Origin: Sulfurovum sp.
GTDB taxonomy: Bacteria > Campylobacterota > Campylobacteria > Campylobacterales > Sulfurovaceae
Assembly: GCA_027071315.1 (NCBI GenBank)
Contig: JALSUP010000159.1
Location: forward strand, 1-57,160
DNA: 57,160 nt
Reading direction: 5' to 3'
Positions 33,844 through 42,786 of the stretch are shown here, one piece after another (within the stretch, counting starts at the first letter, position 1; every line of letters starts with the position of its first letter). The position numbers and the translations under genes were made by a program. Under the pieces are notes generated by a model. The model saw only the letters and a program-made list of their open reading frames with translations. It ran no database searches and was not told where the DNA came from.

Positions 33844-36477
33844 ATGGCTAACAGTCAAAACAATGCTGAAAACACCTCCACACCTAAAGATCAGAATAAG
33901 ACGTTAAAAGAAAGTTCAGAGACAAACATAAAAGGTTTGTCAACTAAAGAAGCTCAGGAACGTCTTCAAAAGTTTGGGCCCAATGCTATTGAAGAGAAAG
34001 AAGAAAGCTGGCTTCACAGACTCTTCCGGCGTTTCTGGGGACCTATCCCCTGGATGATCGAAATTGCCGCCATTCTCTCGGCCCTGGTCAAACACTGGGA
34101 AGATTTCACTATCATCACCATTTTACTGCTTTTCAATGCAGCCGTTGACTTCTATCAGGAATCAAAAGCACTGAGTGCTCTGAAAGTACTGAAGAACAAA
34201 CTGGCACGAAAAGCGATGGTATTGCGTGACGGCAGCTGGCAGCAGGTCGATGCCAAAGAGATCGTCCCGGGAGATATCGTCAAGATCAAGATCGGAGATA
34301 TCGTCCCGGCAGATATCAAGCTTCTTGAAGGCGGAGACTTCCTTCAGGTTGACCAGTCTGCACTGACAGGAGAGTCGCTGCCTGTGACCAAAAAGTCAGA
34401 AGATACTGTTTATGCCAATGCCATTATCAAAAAAGGTGAAAGCATTGGGGAAGTGGTTGAAACGGGTGAAAACACGTACTTTGGACAGACTGTTAAACTG
34501 GTAGCCAAAGCACAGAGTGAAGAGCACAGTCATTTTCAGGAAATGGTTGTCAAGGTCGGAAACTTCCTGATCGCTGTGACACTGGTCATGGTTTCTATCA
34601 TAATCTATGTTGGTATCAGCCGCGGGCAGAACATTCTTGACCTGCTTGAATATGCGCTCATTTTAACCGTCGCTGCGATTCCGGTAGCACTGCCTGCTGT
34701 ACTGACCGTGACCATGGCAGCCGGAGCCAAAATGCTGGCAAATATGCAGGCGATCGTCAGCCGACTTTCTGCCATTGAAGAACTGGCAGGTATGGACATT
34801 CTCTGTTCAGACAAAACCGGTACCCTGACACAGAATAAAATGACGATCAATGAGCCCTACACAGTAGGAAGCGTCACGGATGACAATATTGTTTTTTATG
34901 CAGCTCTGGCTTCCAAAGAGGAAGATCAGGACCCTATAGAAGCTCCTATCTACAGTTATCTTCAAAGTCAGAACCTTTATGAAAATCTCAGTAGCTACAA
35001 ACTGGAAAAATTCACACCATTCGACCCGGTAAGCAAGCGGACCGAAGGAGTGCTCATTCACGCTGACAAAACGATCCAGGTGACAAAAGGTGCACCGCAG
35101 GTGATCATTGAGATGTGTGATGAAAAAGCCTTTGAGAAAAAAGATGCTTATGCACAGGTCCAGTCTTTTGCGGAAAAGGGTTTTCGTACCCTCGGTGTTG
35201 CCTGGAAAGAAGTGACTGAAGAGGTATGGCACTTTATGGGGCTGGTTCCGCTGTATGATCCTCCCAGAGAAGACTCCAAAGAGGTCATTGCGGATGCAAA
35301 AGAGCATGGTGTCTCTGTCAAAATGGTCACAGGTGACAATGTTGAAGTCGCAAAATATATCGCCGGTATTCTTGATATCGGCTCCGACATCCGTGATATC
35401 AAAGCACTCAAAGGTGAAAGTACGGAAGAGTATGTTTTCCTTGCCGAAGTGTTGGCGGAAGCTCTGTATAAAAAACTGGAGCCGGAAAAAGTTTCCGATA
35501 CTTCAGTTAAGAAATTCGGCGAAGAGATCAGTAAAGAAGTACAAACCCTGCTTCTCGATCGTCCGCTTCCAAAAGGAAGTATCAAACAGCATGAATCGGA
35601 GATTGTCAATGCGATAGAAGAGGCGAATGGTTTTGCGCAGGTCTTCCCCGAAGACAAATATTTTATTGTGGACAAACTGCAGAAAGCCGACCATATTGTC
35701 GGAATGACCGGAGACGGCGTTAATGATGCTCCTGCCTTGAAAAAAGCCGACTGCGGTATCGCCGTCAGTGGTGCAACCGATGCCGCCCGTGCTTCTGCTG
35801 ACCTCGTTCTGCTTGCACCGGGACTCAAGGTCATCAACAATGCCATCAAGATCGCCAGGATCACCTTTGAACGGATGCAGAGTTATACCATCTACCGTAT
35901 CGCTGAAACGATCCGTGTCATCCTGCTCTTCACACTGACGATCACTGTTTTTAATTTTTATCCTATTACTACCATAGAGATCATTTTACTTGCCCTGTTC
36001 AATGACCTGCCGATACTTGCGATCGCCTATGACAATACAAAACTGCGCAAATACCCTGTACGCTGGGATATGAAAGAGGTACTTGTGCTTTCAACCTGGC
36101 TCGGTATTGCCGGATTATTGTCCTCATTCCTTCTTTTCTGGCTGGTCTATTATGTCTGGCAGGTCAATGCGGAATTGACACAAACGATCTTTTTTGCCAA
36201 ACTGATCATTGCCGGGCACGGAACTCTGTACAATACCCGTCGTGACGACTGGTTCTTTAAGCGCCCATGGCCAAACCCGATACTCTGGAATGCATCACTC
36301 TGGTCCGCTGTCGCCGCTGTTCTGATCGCTGTATACGGCTTTGGACTGATCTATCCTATGGGATGGGGTTGGGCACTCTTCCTTGTAGTATATTTGTTCG
36401 CATGGTTCCTCTTTAACGATGTGATCAAAATGTTGGTACTTGGCTACTACCGCAGACGCGGTAAACTGGATATATAG
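33844..36477 (+). CDS. P3A-type (plasma membrane H+-ATPase-like) cation ATPase
   Basis: 877 residues from ATG 33844, chosen for AAAGGAA upstream; an in-frame ATG at 33823 has none. Actuator domain with TGES (SALTGESLPVT), phosphorylation site DKTGTLTQNKM with Asp323, nucleotide-binding domain KGAPQ, and hinge MTGDGVNDAPALKKA. The first membrane pair (FWGPIPWMIEIAAILSA) and overall length match type III proton pumps of plants and fungi; bacterial and archaeal members exist. It lacks CPC-type heavy-metal motifs. Likely exports protons, though Mg2+-type transport cannot be excluded. Followed by an SQR-like gene with nine bases between. Confidence 0.9.
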   Translation: MANSQNNAENTSTPKDQNKTLKESSETNIKGLSTKEAQERLQKFGPNAIEEKEESWLHRLFRRFWGPIPWMIEIAAILSALVKHWEDFTIITILLLFNAAVDFYQESKALSALKVLKNKLARKAMVLRDGSWQQVDAKEIVPGDIVKIKIGDIVPADIKLLEGGDFLQVDQSALTGESLPVTKKSEDTVYANAIIKKGESIGEVVETGENTYFGQTVKLVAKAQSEEHSHFQEMVVKVGNFLIAVTLVMVSIIIYVGISRGQNILDLLEYALILTVAAIPVALPAVLTVTMAAGAKMLANMQAIVSRLSAIEELAGMDILCSDKTGTLTQNKMTINEPYTVGSVTDDNIVFYAALASKEEDQDPIEAPIYSYLQSQNLYENLSSYKLEKFTPFDPVSKRTEGVLIHADKTIQVTKGAPQVIIEMCDEKAFEKKDAYAQVQSFAEKGFRTLGVAWKEVTEEVWHFMGLVPLYDPPREDSKEVIADAKEHGVSVKMVTGDNVEVAKYIAGILDIGSDIRDIKALKGESTEEYVFLAEVLAEALYKKLEPEKVSDTSVKKFGEEISKEVQTLLLDRPLPKGSIKQHESEIVNAIEEANGFAQVFPEDKYFIVDKLQKADHIVGMTGDGVNDAPALKKADCGIAVSGATDAARASADLVLLAPGLKVINNAIKIARITFERMQSYTIYRIAETIRVILLFTLTITVFNFYPITTIEIILLALFNDLPILAIAYDNTKLRKYPVRWDMKEVLVLSTWLGIAGLLSSFLLFWLVYYVWQVNAELTQTIFFAKLIIAGHGTLYNTRRDDWFFKRPWPNPILWNASLWSAVAAVLIAVYGFGLIYPMGWGWALFLVVYLFAWFLFNDVIKMLVLGYYRRRGKLDI

Positions 36478-36486
36478 GAGATGAAG

Positions 36487-37869
36487 ATGCACAAAACAGA
36501 TAAACGAATGAACCGACGTGATGTTCTGAAACTCGCTGCACTTTCGGGTGCTGGTACACTGGCAGGCACTTCAGAAGCAGAAGCAAACGATATTAAAAGC
36601 AGTAACAAGAAGAACATTTCAAAAAAGCATCCTCTTCATATTGCTATTATCGGAGGGGGTATGGCCGGAACAACACTGGCATACAGACTGAGCAGAGCGA
36701 TCAGCTACCCGGTCATTACCCTGTATGAACCCGAAGAGAATAGCTGCTGGTATCAGCCGGGTATGACCATGGTCGGTACCGGGATCTGGCCAATGGTAGC
36801 GTTGGAATACAGTAGAGAGGACTATCTGCCGATGCATGTGACACGCAATAAAAATGCAGTGACATCCGTGGATGCAGACACACGTACCATCACAGACAGT
36901 TCCGGGAAAAGTATGCACTATGACTACATCATTGCCGCGTCAGGATTAACACTTGATTTCTCTGCCATCGACGGTCTTAAGGGGGAACTCACTTCCCTGG
37001 AAGGTATAGAAACAGTGAAAACATGGATGAATGATCCCTCCATCGGCAGTGTCTACTATCTGCATGGGGCAATCCGCTTATCCAGGCAGCTTGACAGATT
37101 GATAGAGAAAGGTCAAAAGCTGGCAGACGGTAAAAAACTGCAAGTACTCTTTAGTCAGCCGAAAATAAACATCAAGTCTCCTGCCGCTGCCAAAAGTGTT
37201 CTTATGAGTCTCATTGAGAGAGTCAAAAAGGCAGGATTGCAGGATCATGTAGAAATTATATTCACCGCAGAAGACGGTAAACTTTCTGCCAACAAGGTAT
37301 ACGACAGCCTTTATAAAAAGATGTTTAAAAAAGAGCATATTCTCTTTCAGCAAAAAGAACTGCGCAGCATCAATACAACAGAACAAAAAGCAATGTTTAC
37401 GGACGGAGAAGAGAAACCTTACGACTTCATTCATATTACACCGCCTATGAAGGCAAGTCCTTATCTTACAAAAAGCAGTCTGTTAAATAACAGCGGTTTT
37501 ATAGATGTCAATGAAAAAACACTGGAACACAAAGTCCATCCCAGGATTTTTGCTATTGGAGATATTGCAGGATGTGCTGCGCTTAAAAGTGCATCAGCGA
37601 TCATCAAGCAGGTAAAGACCATTGCCGATACGATACGTGCTCTGGATGAAGAGAAAAAGCCCAGTGCAACGTATGACGGATACGGTTCTGACACATTGCT
37701 CTGCGCCTCCAGTAAAAGTATACTTTTTGAAGCCTGGGACTTTAAGGAAAAACCGCTGTCTCCGGTCATAGAACTCAATCCTCTGGAGTGTCACAGCATC
37801 TACTGGTACAGCAGTCTCTATTTGGCAAAAACCTACATGATGAAAGGTGTGCTCCGCGGCTGGGCATAA
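36487..37869 (+). CDS. Tat-exported FAD oxidoreductase, sulfide:quinone reductase-like
   Basis: 460 residues from ATG 36487; TAGGAG at 36475-36480 is well spaced for this start but not for the ATG at 36481. A twin-arginine signal (MNRRDVLKLAALSGAG) directs export of the folded flavoprotein. FAD motif IAIIGGGMAGTTLAYRL, then CWYQPGMTMVGTG as in SQR/flavocytochrome c flavoproteins, and RIFAIGDIAGCAA near the C-terminus. Cysteines at about 87, 360 and 400 could serve a polysulfide site, but spacing differs from the classic SQR pair. Probably a periplasmic sulfide- or sulfur-oxidising enzyme; the acceptor is unproven. Confidence 0.75.
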   Translation: MHKTDKRMNRRDVLKLAALSGAGTLAGTSEAEANDIKSSNKKNISKKHPLHIAIIGGGMAGTTLAYRLSRAISYPVITLYEPEENSCWYQPGMTMVGTGIWPMVALEYSREDYLPMHVTRNKNAVTSVDADTRTITDSSGKSMHYDYIIAASGLTLDFSAIDGLKGELTSLEGIETVKTWMNDPSIGSVYYLHGAIRLSRQLDRLIEKGQKLADGKKLQVLFSQPKINIKSPAAAKSVLMSLIERVKKAGLQDHVEIIFTAEDGKLSANKVYDSLYKKMFKKEHILFQQKELRSINTTEQKAMFTDGEEKPYDFIHITPPMKASPYLTKSSLLNNSGFIDVNEKTLEHKVHPRIFAIGDIAGCAALKSASAIIKQVKTIADTIRALDEEKKPSATYDGYGSDTLLCASSKSILFEAWDFKEKPLSPVIELNPLECHSIYWYSSLYLAKTYMMKGVLRGWA

Positions 37870-37900
37870 AGATGCATTCAGACTTAAAAGGAAGAGTATC

Positions 37901-38659
37901 ATGAAAAAAGATGTTTATAAAAAAGAACTTTACAAATTACAGGTGGAACTGGTCAAGTTTCAAAAATACGTGATCGAGCAGAATATTTCCGTATGTATTG
38001 TGCTTGAAGGTCGTGATACAGCAGGGAAAGACGGCACGATCAAACGTTTTACCGAACATTTGAGTCCCCGTGAGGCGCGCACAGTTGCGTTGGGAGTCCC
38101 CAGTGACAAAGAGAAGAATTCATGGTACTTTCAGCGCTATGTGCCGCACCTCCCAAGTGCAGGAGAGATCGTTTTTTTCAACCGAAGCTGGTATAACCGT
38201 GCCGGTGTGGAAAAAGTGATGGGATTTTGTACCAGGAAACAGCATCGTACATTTATGGATGAAGTGAGCAGTTTTGAACAGATGCTGACCCATTCCAATA
38301 TCGGTTTTTTCAAATATTATCTCGATATTTCCAGAAAAGAGCAGAAAAAACGTCTGGAATCACGTAAAACGGATCCGCTGAAACAGTGGAAACTCAGCCC
38401 TATTGATGCCAAAGCACAGAAAATGTGGAAACCCTACTCCAAAGCAAGAGATGAAATGTTCAACCAAACCTCCTTTGTCTATGCTCCCTGGTATATTGTA
38501 CATACCGATGACAAAAAAGAGGCACGTATCAATATCATGAAACATTTTTTAAGTATGAATGAGTATCCGGGTAAAGACAAAGCTCTCCTGGTCTATGATC
38601 ATGATGTGATCTGCAAATTCGATCCGGTCTGTTATGAAAAGGGAATGATCGCACCATGA
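37901..38659 (+). CDS. ppk2: Polyphosphate kinase 2 family protein
   Basis: 252 residues from ATG 37901, preceded by AAAGGAAGA; the frame is open further 5' but overlaps the previous gene. Walker A GRDTAGKDGTIKR (about 37-49), Walker B-like FFNRSWYNRAG, and the conserved R-K-x-DPLKQWKLSP and MWKPYSKARDEM segments. It transfers phosphate between polyphosphate and nucleotides; single-domain PPK2 of this length are class I or III. The stop overlaps the next gene (ATGA). Confidence 0.92.
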   Translation: MKKDVYKKELYKLQVELVKFQKYVIEQNISVCIVLEGRDTAGKDGTIKRFTEHLSPREARTVALGVPSDKEKNSWYFQRYVPHLPSAGEIVFFNRSWYNRAGVEKVMGFCTRKQHRTFMDEVSSFEQMLTHSNIGFFKYYLDISRKEQKKRLESRKTDPLKQWKLSPIDAKAQKMWKPYSKARDEMFNQTSFVYAPWYIVHTDDKKEARINIMKHFLSMNEYPGKDKALLVYDHDVICKFDPVCYEKGMIAP

Positions 38660-39915
38660 GTTTCACACCCGATCTTATACATCTGACCATCACTGCCGTC
38701 TTTTCTTTTCTTGTAGGCATGGAGTTAAAGACATACCGTTATCAGTATCATGAAAGTGAAGAAAATCTCTATTTCGGTACGGCACGCACCTATACTTTCA
38801 TTGGGGTATTGGGATATATTTTCTACAAACTGGATTCCGTACATTTAACACTCTATATCGTAGTCCTGATCACACTTTCTTTGCTTTATATGGTACTGTA
38901 TGCACAAAAAGTCAAGACTGGAAGGTCAAGTATTCTTCCATACATGGTCATGCTGGCAGTCTATACCTTTGGTCCGATGACAGAACGTTTCCCTCTTTGG
39001 ATACCTTCACTCATACTGGTACTGATCATTTTTCTGCTCAATTCCAAACAGTCCCTTCAAAACTTCAGCAGCAACATCAACACCCACGAATTTGAAACAC
39101 TGGGTAAAATGGTACTCCTGTCTGCCGTGATCCTTCCTCTGCTTCCCAATACAACGACAGCGTTGCCTTACCTGCCGATCTCTCCTTTTAAAATATGGCT
39201 GGCAGTGGTGGTCATTTCGGGCATCAGTTACGGCGGTTATTTGATACAAAAATACTTTTTCCCTTCCAAAGGCTATTTTCTTACCGGTATTTTCGGAGGG
39301 ACTTACTCCTCCACTGCCACCACTGTGGTTTTGGCACGCAAAGTCAAACAGACCGGATACAATCCTGTCATCACTGCAGCCATTATTGCCGCAACATCCA
39401 TGATGTACCTCAGGCTGGTCGTGGTCGCACTGGTCTTCAATGTATCGATCGCCAAAACGCTTGCACTTCCTTTTATCTCACTGGCAGGTGCAGGACTTCT
39501 CACTGCCCTTATCTACCTGAGAAAAGGAGACAACAGCATTGCCAAAACAGACTTTGTAGATAAAAACCCGCTGGAACTGGGTACGGCTTTCCTTTTTGCT
39601 GCTCTCTTTATTATCATGATGATGCTCACCAATTTTGTGATGCATCATTATGGGAATACCGGTTTGAAACTCCTCTCTTTTTCTGTAGGCTTTACGGACA
39701 TAGATCCCTTTGTACTCTCTCTTTTAACAGGAAAATACAGTGTCGCCAGTACACAGCTTGTTTCAGCCATTATGATCGCAGCAGGGAGTAATAATATTTT
39801 GAAATCTGTCTATGCCATTTGGTTCGGTGGACTCAAAGGCGGATTACAGGCTGCCATTTGGGTCGGGATTTTAGGAATGATTACAATAGGGCTTGGTTTT
39901 TGGGTATACTTTTAA
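38656..39915 (+). CDS. MgtC/SapB-like DUF4010 membrane protein
   Basis: 419 residues with about twelve hydrophobic helices. The first part (FSFLVGMELKTYRY, FGTARTYTFIGVLGY) resembles the MgtC/SapB N-terminal module and the rest the DUF4010 domain, with the polar helix motif FGGTYSSTATTVVLAR and a C-terminal SAIMIAAGSNNILKS. Function unknown; proposed roles involve ion or magnesium homeostasis. Translationally coupled to ppk2 by ATGA. Confidence 0.8.
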   Translation: MSFTPDLIHLTITAVFSFLVGMELKTYRYQYHESEENLYFGTARTYTFIGVLGYIFYKLDSVHLTLYIVVLITLSLLYMVLYAQKVKTGRSSILPYMVMLAVYTFGPMTERFPLWIPSLILVLIIFLLNSKQSLQNFSSNINTHEFETLGKMVLLSAVILPLLPNTTTALPYLPISPFKIWLAVVVISGISYGGYLIQKYFFPSKGYFLTGIFGGTYSSTATTVVLARKVKQTGYNPVITAAIIAATSMMYLRLVVVALVFNVSIAKTLALPFISLAGAGLLTALIYLRKGDNSIAKTDFVDKNPLELGTAFLFAALFIIMMMLTNFVMHHYGNTGLKLLSFSVGFTDIDPFVLSLLTGKYSVASTQLVSAIMIAAGSNNILKSVYAIWFGGLKGGLQAAIWVGILGMITIGLGFWVYF

Positions 39916-39928
39916 AAAAAGAAGAAAA

Positions 39929-40696
39929 ATGTTTTTTGCTATCTTGAATTTTACACTTGCCGGTGCTATTTTCGTTGTGGGTATCTTAACCTTGAGAAAA
40001 GTCAGTTCTCCCAATGAAGTGGTCTTTGCCAGTCTGCCTCTGCTCTTCTCCCTGCATCAATTCACCCAGGGCTTTGTCTGGCTCGGGATGGATGGGCTTA
40101 TTGGTGCACGTGCTCTTCATATGTCGGAAACGGTTTTCGTTTTTTATGCACAGGGGCTTTTGCAGTTTCTGGTACCTTTGGCACTCTGGCTGATAGAGCC
40201 TGCAGGTGTACGTAAAAATATGATCGCTGTCTTAATGTACCTTGGCGCTTTTCTCACAGCCTACTCACTCTGGAAACTCTCCATCGTCCCAACGGATGTT
40301 TCCATTGTTGACGGAGTACTCTCTTACACTAACCCTGCTACAAAACAGGCATGGCTTGGATTTGGGTATGTACTTACCACCTGCGGTGCACTCATTCTGA
40401 GTAGCAGTATCGCTGTGCAGCTTTTTGGCTGGCTGAATCTTGTAGGTTTGACGGCTATCTACCTGTTCAAGCCTTACGGCTTTACTTCACTCTGGTGCCT
40501 CTATGCTGCAGCAGTCTCAGCACTGCTTTATTTCTATTTTGTAGAACGCCGTATTAGCTTTTTACAGAATATCAGGGAAAAAGAGAATGGCCTCAACAAT
40601 ACATTGACAACAGAATTGAACCGCCTTGAAAGTGTTTATCCCCATCTGCGTAAAACCTTTACAAAAAGAGACCAATCAGTATCACCTAAGGTATAG
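39929..40696 (+). CDS. DUF6629-like integral membrane protein
   Basis: 255 residues from ATG 39929, just after the previous stop; the frame upstream overlaps the DUF4010 gene. Seven or eight hydrophobic helices; PLLFSLHQFTQGFVWLGMDG resembles the conserved second-helix segment of DUF6629 proteins. The C-terminal 40 residues are charged and cytoplasmic. No catalytic motif seen. Ribosome-binding site is weak (AAGAAG). Confidence 0.65.
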   Translation: MFFAILNFTLAGAIFVVGILTLRKVSSPNEVVFASLPLLFSLHQFTQGFVWLGMDGLIGARALHMSETVFVFYAQGLLQFLVPLALWLIEPAGVRKNMIAVLMYLGAFLTAYSLWKLSIVPTDVSIVDGVLSYTNPATKQAWLGFGYVLTTCGALILSSSIAVQLFGWLNLVGLTAIYLFKPYGFTSLWCLYAAAVSALLYFYFVERRISFLQNIREKENGLNNTLTTELNRLESVYPHLRKTFTKRDQSVSPKV

Positions 40697-40699
40697 AAT

Positions 40700-41980
40700 A
40701 TGAGAAGTATAGGATTATTGGGTGCCGTATCAATCGGTATCGGAGGAATGGTCGGCGGAGGTATCTTTGCTGTCCTCGGAGAAGCTGTTTCGCTTGCACA
40801 CGGCGCCACTGCCATAGCCTTTGCTGTCGCAGGCCTCGTTGCCATCTTTACTGCCTACTCTTATGCAAAGCTTTCTGTAACCTATCAGAGCAGCGGAGGA
40901 ACAGTCACTTTTATTGACAAAGCCTTTGGAGACAATGTGCTTTCCGGATCGGTCAACTTTATGTTGTGGCTGAGTTACCTTGTGACCATCTCACTTTATG
41001 CGACTGCTTTTGCTTCTTATGGTGCTACTTTTTTTACCCATCAAAGTATATGGCTGAAGCATGCACTTATTTCAGGTGCCATTATATTCCCGGCCATTAT
41101 TAACCTTGTGTCTGCCTCTTTTGTCGGAAAATCTGAAACAGTGATCGTGGTGATCAAAGTTTCTCTTCTTATTTTAGTGATCGTGGTGGGGGCATCTTAT
41201 GTTGATACCAGCAGAATGTCACCTCACCATTGGGCCTCACCACTCTCCATTGTGGTGGCAGGTATGATCATTTTTGTGGCCTATGAGGGGTTTGAACTCA
41301 TTGCCAACTCAGCAGAGGACATTAAAAACCCTGACAAAAATCTGCCCAGAGCTTTTTATCTTTCTGTGGTGATCGTGATCGCACTCTATATTTTGATCTC
41401 TATTATTACCGTAGGGTCTGTCTCTGAAGAAGTCCTGATGAAAGCAAAAGATTATGCTCTTGCCGAAGCAGCAAAACCTGCTTTGGGACATACCGGCTTC
41501 GTCATTGTGTCCTCAGCAGCACTGCTTTCAACATTCTCTGCCATCAATGCCACCATTTACGGAAATGCCCGCCTTGGGTACACCATTGCAAAAGATGGAA
41601 AACTGCCTAGAATGTTGATGAATTCAAAAAGAGATGTACCTTTTAACGGCGTTCTCTACACCACACTTCTGAGTCTTGTACTGGCAAATACCATAGACCT
41701 CACAGAGATCGCCATTATAGGTAGTGCAAGTTTTTTACTGATCTTTTTTATTGTCAATGTCTCCGCCTATAAACTCAAAGAGGAGATCAAAGCATCCACT
41801 CCGATACTGATGATCTCTTCCGTACTGACACTTCTGGCACTTGTGACCCTGATGTTCCACACCTATACTTCAAACCCAAAAGCTGTGGTCATCTTTATGA
41901 GTTTTGTCATCATTTCTCTTCTTTTTGAACTGATATACGGTAGATATGTGAGAGGAAAACTCTTTAACCGAAAGTATTGA
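40700..41980 (+). CDS. APC-superfamily amino acid permease, copy 1
   Basis: 426 residues, about twelve membrane helices. The substrate-binding helix 1 motif GIGGMVGGGIFAVLGEAV and helix 6 FVAYEGFELIANSAEDIKNP are typical of APC transporters. It starts four bases after the DUF6629-like gene. A paralogue with the same layout lies at 43716-45062 on the other strand (GIGSMVGAGIFVLLGEAGA, FFAYEGFRVITNTAEDMDNP). Substrate not predictable. Confidence 0.85.
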   Translation: MRSIGLLGAVSIGIGGMVGGGIFAVLGEAVSLAHGATAIAFAVAGLVAIFTAYSYAKLSVTYQSSGGTVTFIDKAFGDNVLSGSVNFMLWLSYLVTISLYATAFASYGATFFTHQSIWLKHALISGAIIFPAIINLVSASFVGKSETVIVVIKVSLLILVIVVGASYVDTSRMSPHHWASPLSIVVAGMIIFVAYEGFELIANSAEDIKNPDKNLPRAFYLSVVIVIALYILISIITVGSVSEEVLMKAKDYALAEAAKPALGHTGFVIVSSAALLSTFSAINATIYGNARLGYTIAKDGKLPRMLMNSKRDVPFNGVLYTTLLSLVLANTIDLTEIAIIGSASFLLIFFIVNVSAYKLKEEIKASTPILMISSVLTLLALVTLMFHTYTSNPKAVVIFMSFVIISLLFELIYGRYVRGKLFNRKY

Positions 41981-42013
41981 ACGATTTTTTATTCTGTTAA
42001 AGCGTTGTTATCA

Positions 42014-42442
42014 TTATTTCTTTTTAAAAAGTGTGTTGTAGGCTGAAAGTGAAGTGTTCAGGTCATTGAGGAAACATTTGGTACCTACAAAGCCTACATT
42101 TGAATAAACACTTCTTTCACTTACAGGATCGACATAAAAAATGGAAGGGAAGAGTTCTTCTTTAAATTGATTGGGATAGCTATCGTCTTTATCGACAACA
42201 AGCATCACAAAATCTTCAAGCGGCTTTTTAACCTTCTCATCGGAGAGGGTTCTTTTGACCAGTCTGTCACACCAGCGGCAATGCTCTTTGACAATGACCA
42301 TCACCAGTACTTTATTCTCGTTTTTGGCTTTTTCCAGGGCACTCTTATAGTTGTCTTCTGCCCCCAGCATAAAGGCTGCATCTTTTGCATCTGCAGCGAA
42401 CAGGATAGAAGCAAAAAGCAGTATGAACAATAACGTTTTCAA
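42014..42442 (-). CDS. Periplasmic thioredoxin-fold protein
   Basis: 142 residues from a TTG at 42442, chosen because AAAGGAAAGAGA lies just upstream (complement) and a signal peptide (KTLLFILLFASILFAADA) starts right there; a longer frame to 42538 would run into the repeat element. The redox motif is CRWC (Cys55, Cys58) in VIVKEHCRWCDR, as in DUF255/SoxW-like thioredoxins. Likely reduces disulfides in the periplasm. A TATACT at 42463-42468 (complement) is a possible -10. Confidence 0.8.
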   Translation of the reverse strand: MKTLLFILLFASILFAADAKDAAFMLGAEDNYKSALEKAKNENKVLVMVIVKEHCRWCDRLVKRTLSDEKVKKPLEDFVMLVVDKDDSYPNQFKEELFPSIFYVDPVSERSVYSNVGFVGTKCFLNDLNTSLSAYNTLFKKK

Positions 42443-42496
42443 TCTCTTTCCTTTTTTATGAAAGTATACCACAGTTGCCACACATCTCTGTGTACT

Positions 42497-42768
42497 TATT
42501 ACCGTACCAAGCAAACATCTTAATTTTTGATGCAGCAATTTCGTTCATAATCAAGGCAGATTTTTGAAGGACTCGCCTTAGCGAATTCGAAAAAATCTAA
42601 CGCAGAGTATGGATGAAAGTGCTGCACCCTTCGGGGAGAATGATACGAGGCAATCTGCACGTGAAAAAATATTTGAATTGACTACGGCCAGTCCTTCATA
42701 TTTTTTCACGCACATCTTATCTCGTCTCATTCTCTCAAAAGTTAAGATGTTTACTTGGTTCGGTAATA
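42497..42768 (-). repeat. Structured intergenic element, copy 2 (272 bp)
   Basis: Reverse-oriented homologue of the element at 15539-15913. Outer arms 42497-42529 and 42736-42768 pair at 30 of 33 positions; one arm begins TATTACCGTACCAAGC. Inner arms 42636-42672 and 42698-42734 pair at 30 of 37 positions. A 6-bp hairpin reads ATTCGC/GCGAGT around TAAG on the minus strand, where copy 1 has CTTAGC/GCTAGG. The element fills the 344-base gap between the thioredoxin and EI24 genes; no gene is seen in it. Confidence 0.75.
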
Positions 42769-42786
42769 CTCCCTCTTACTAAAGCA

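Noticed and set aside
42443-42538. N-terminal extension of the thioredoxin-fold protein to 42538
   Set aside because: It would precede the signal peptide and run into the end of the repeat element; the TTG at 42442 has a good ribosome-binding site.
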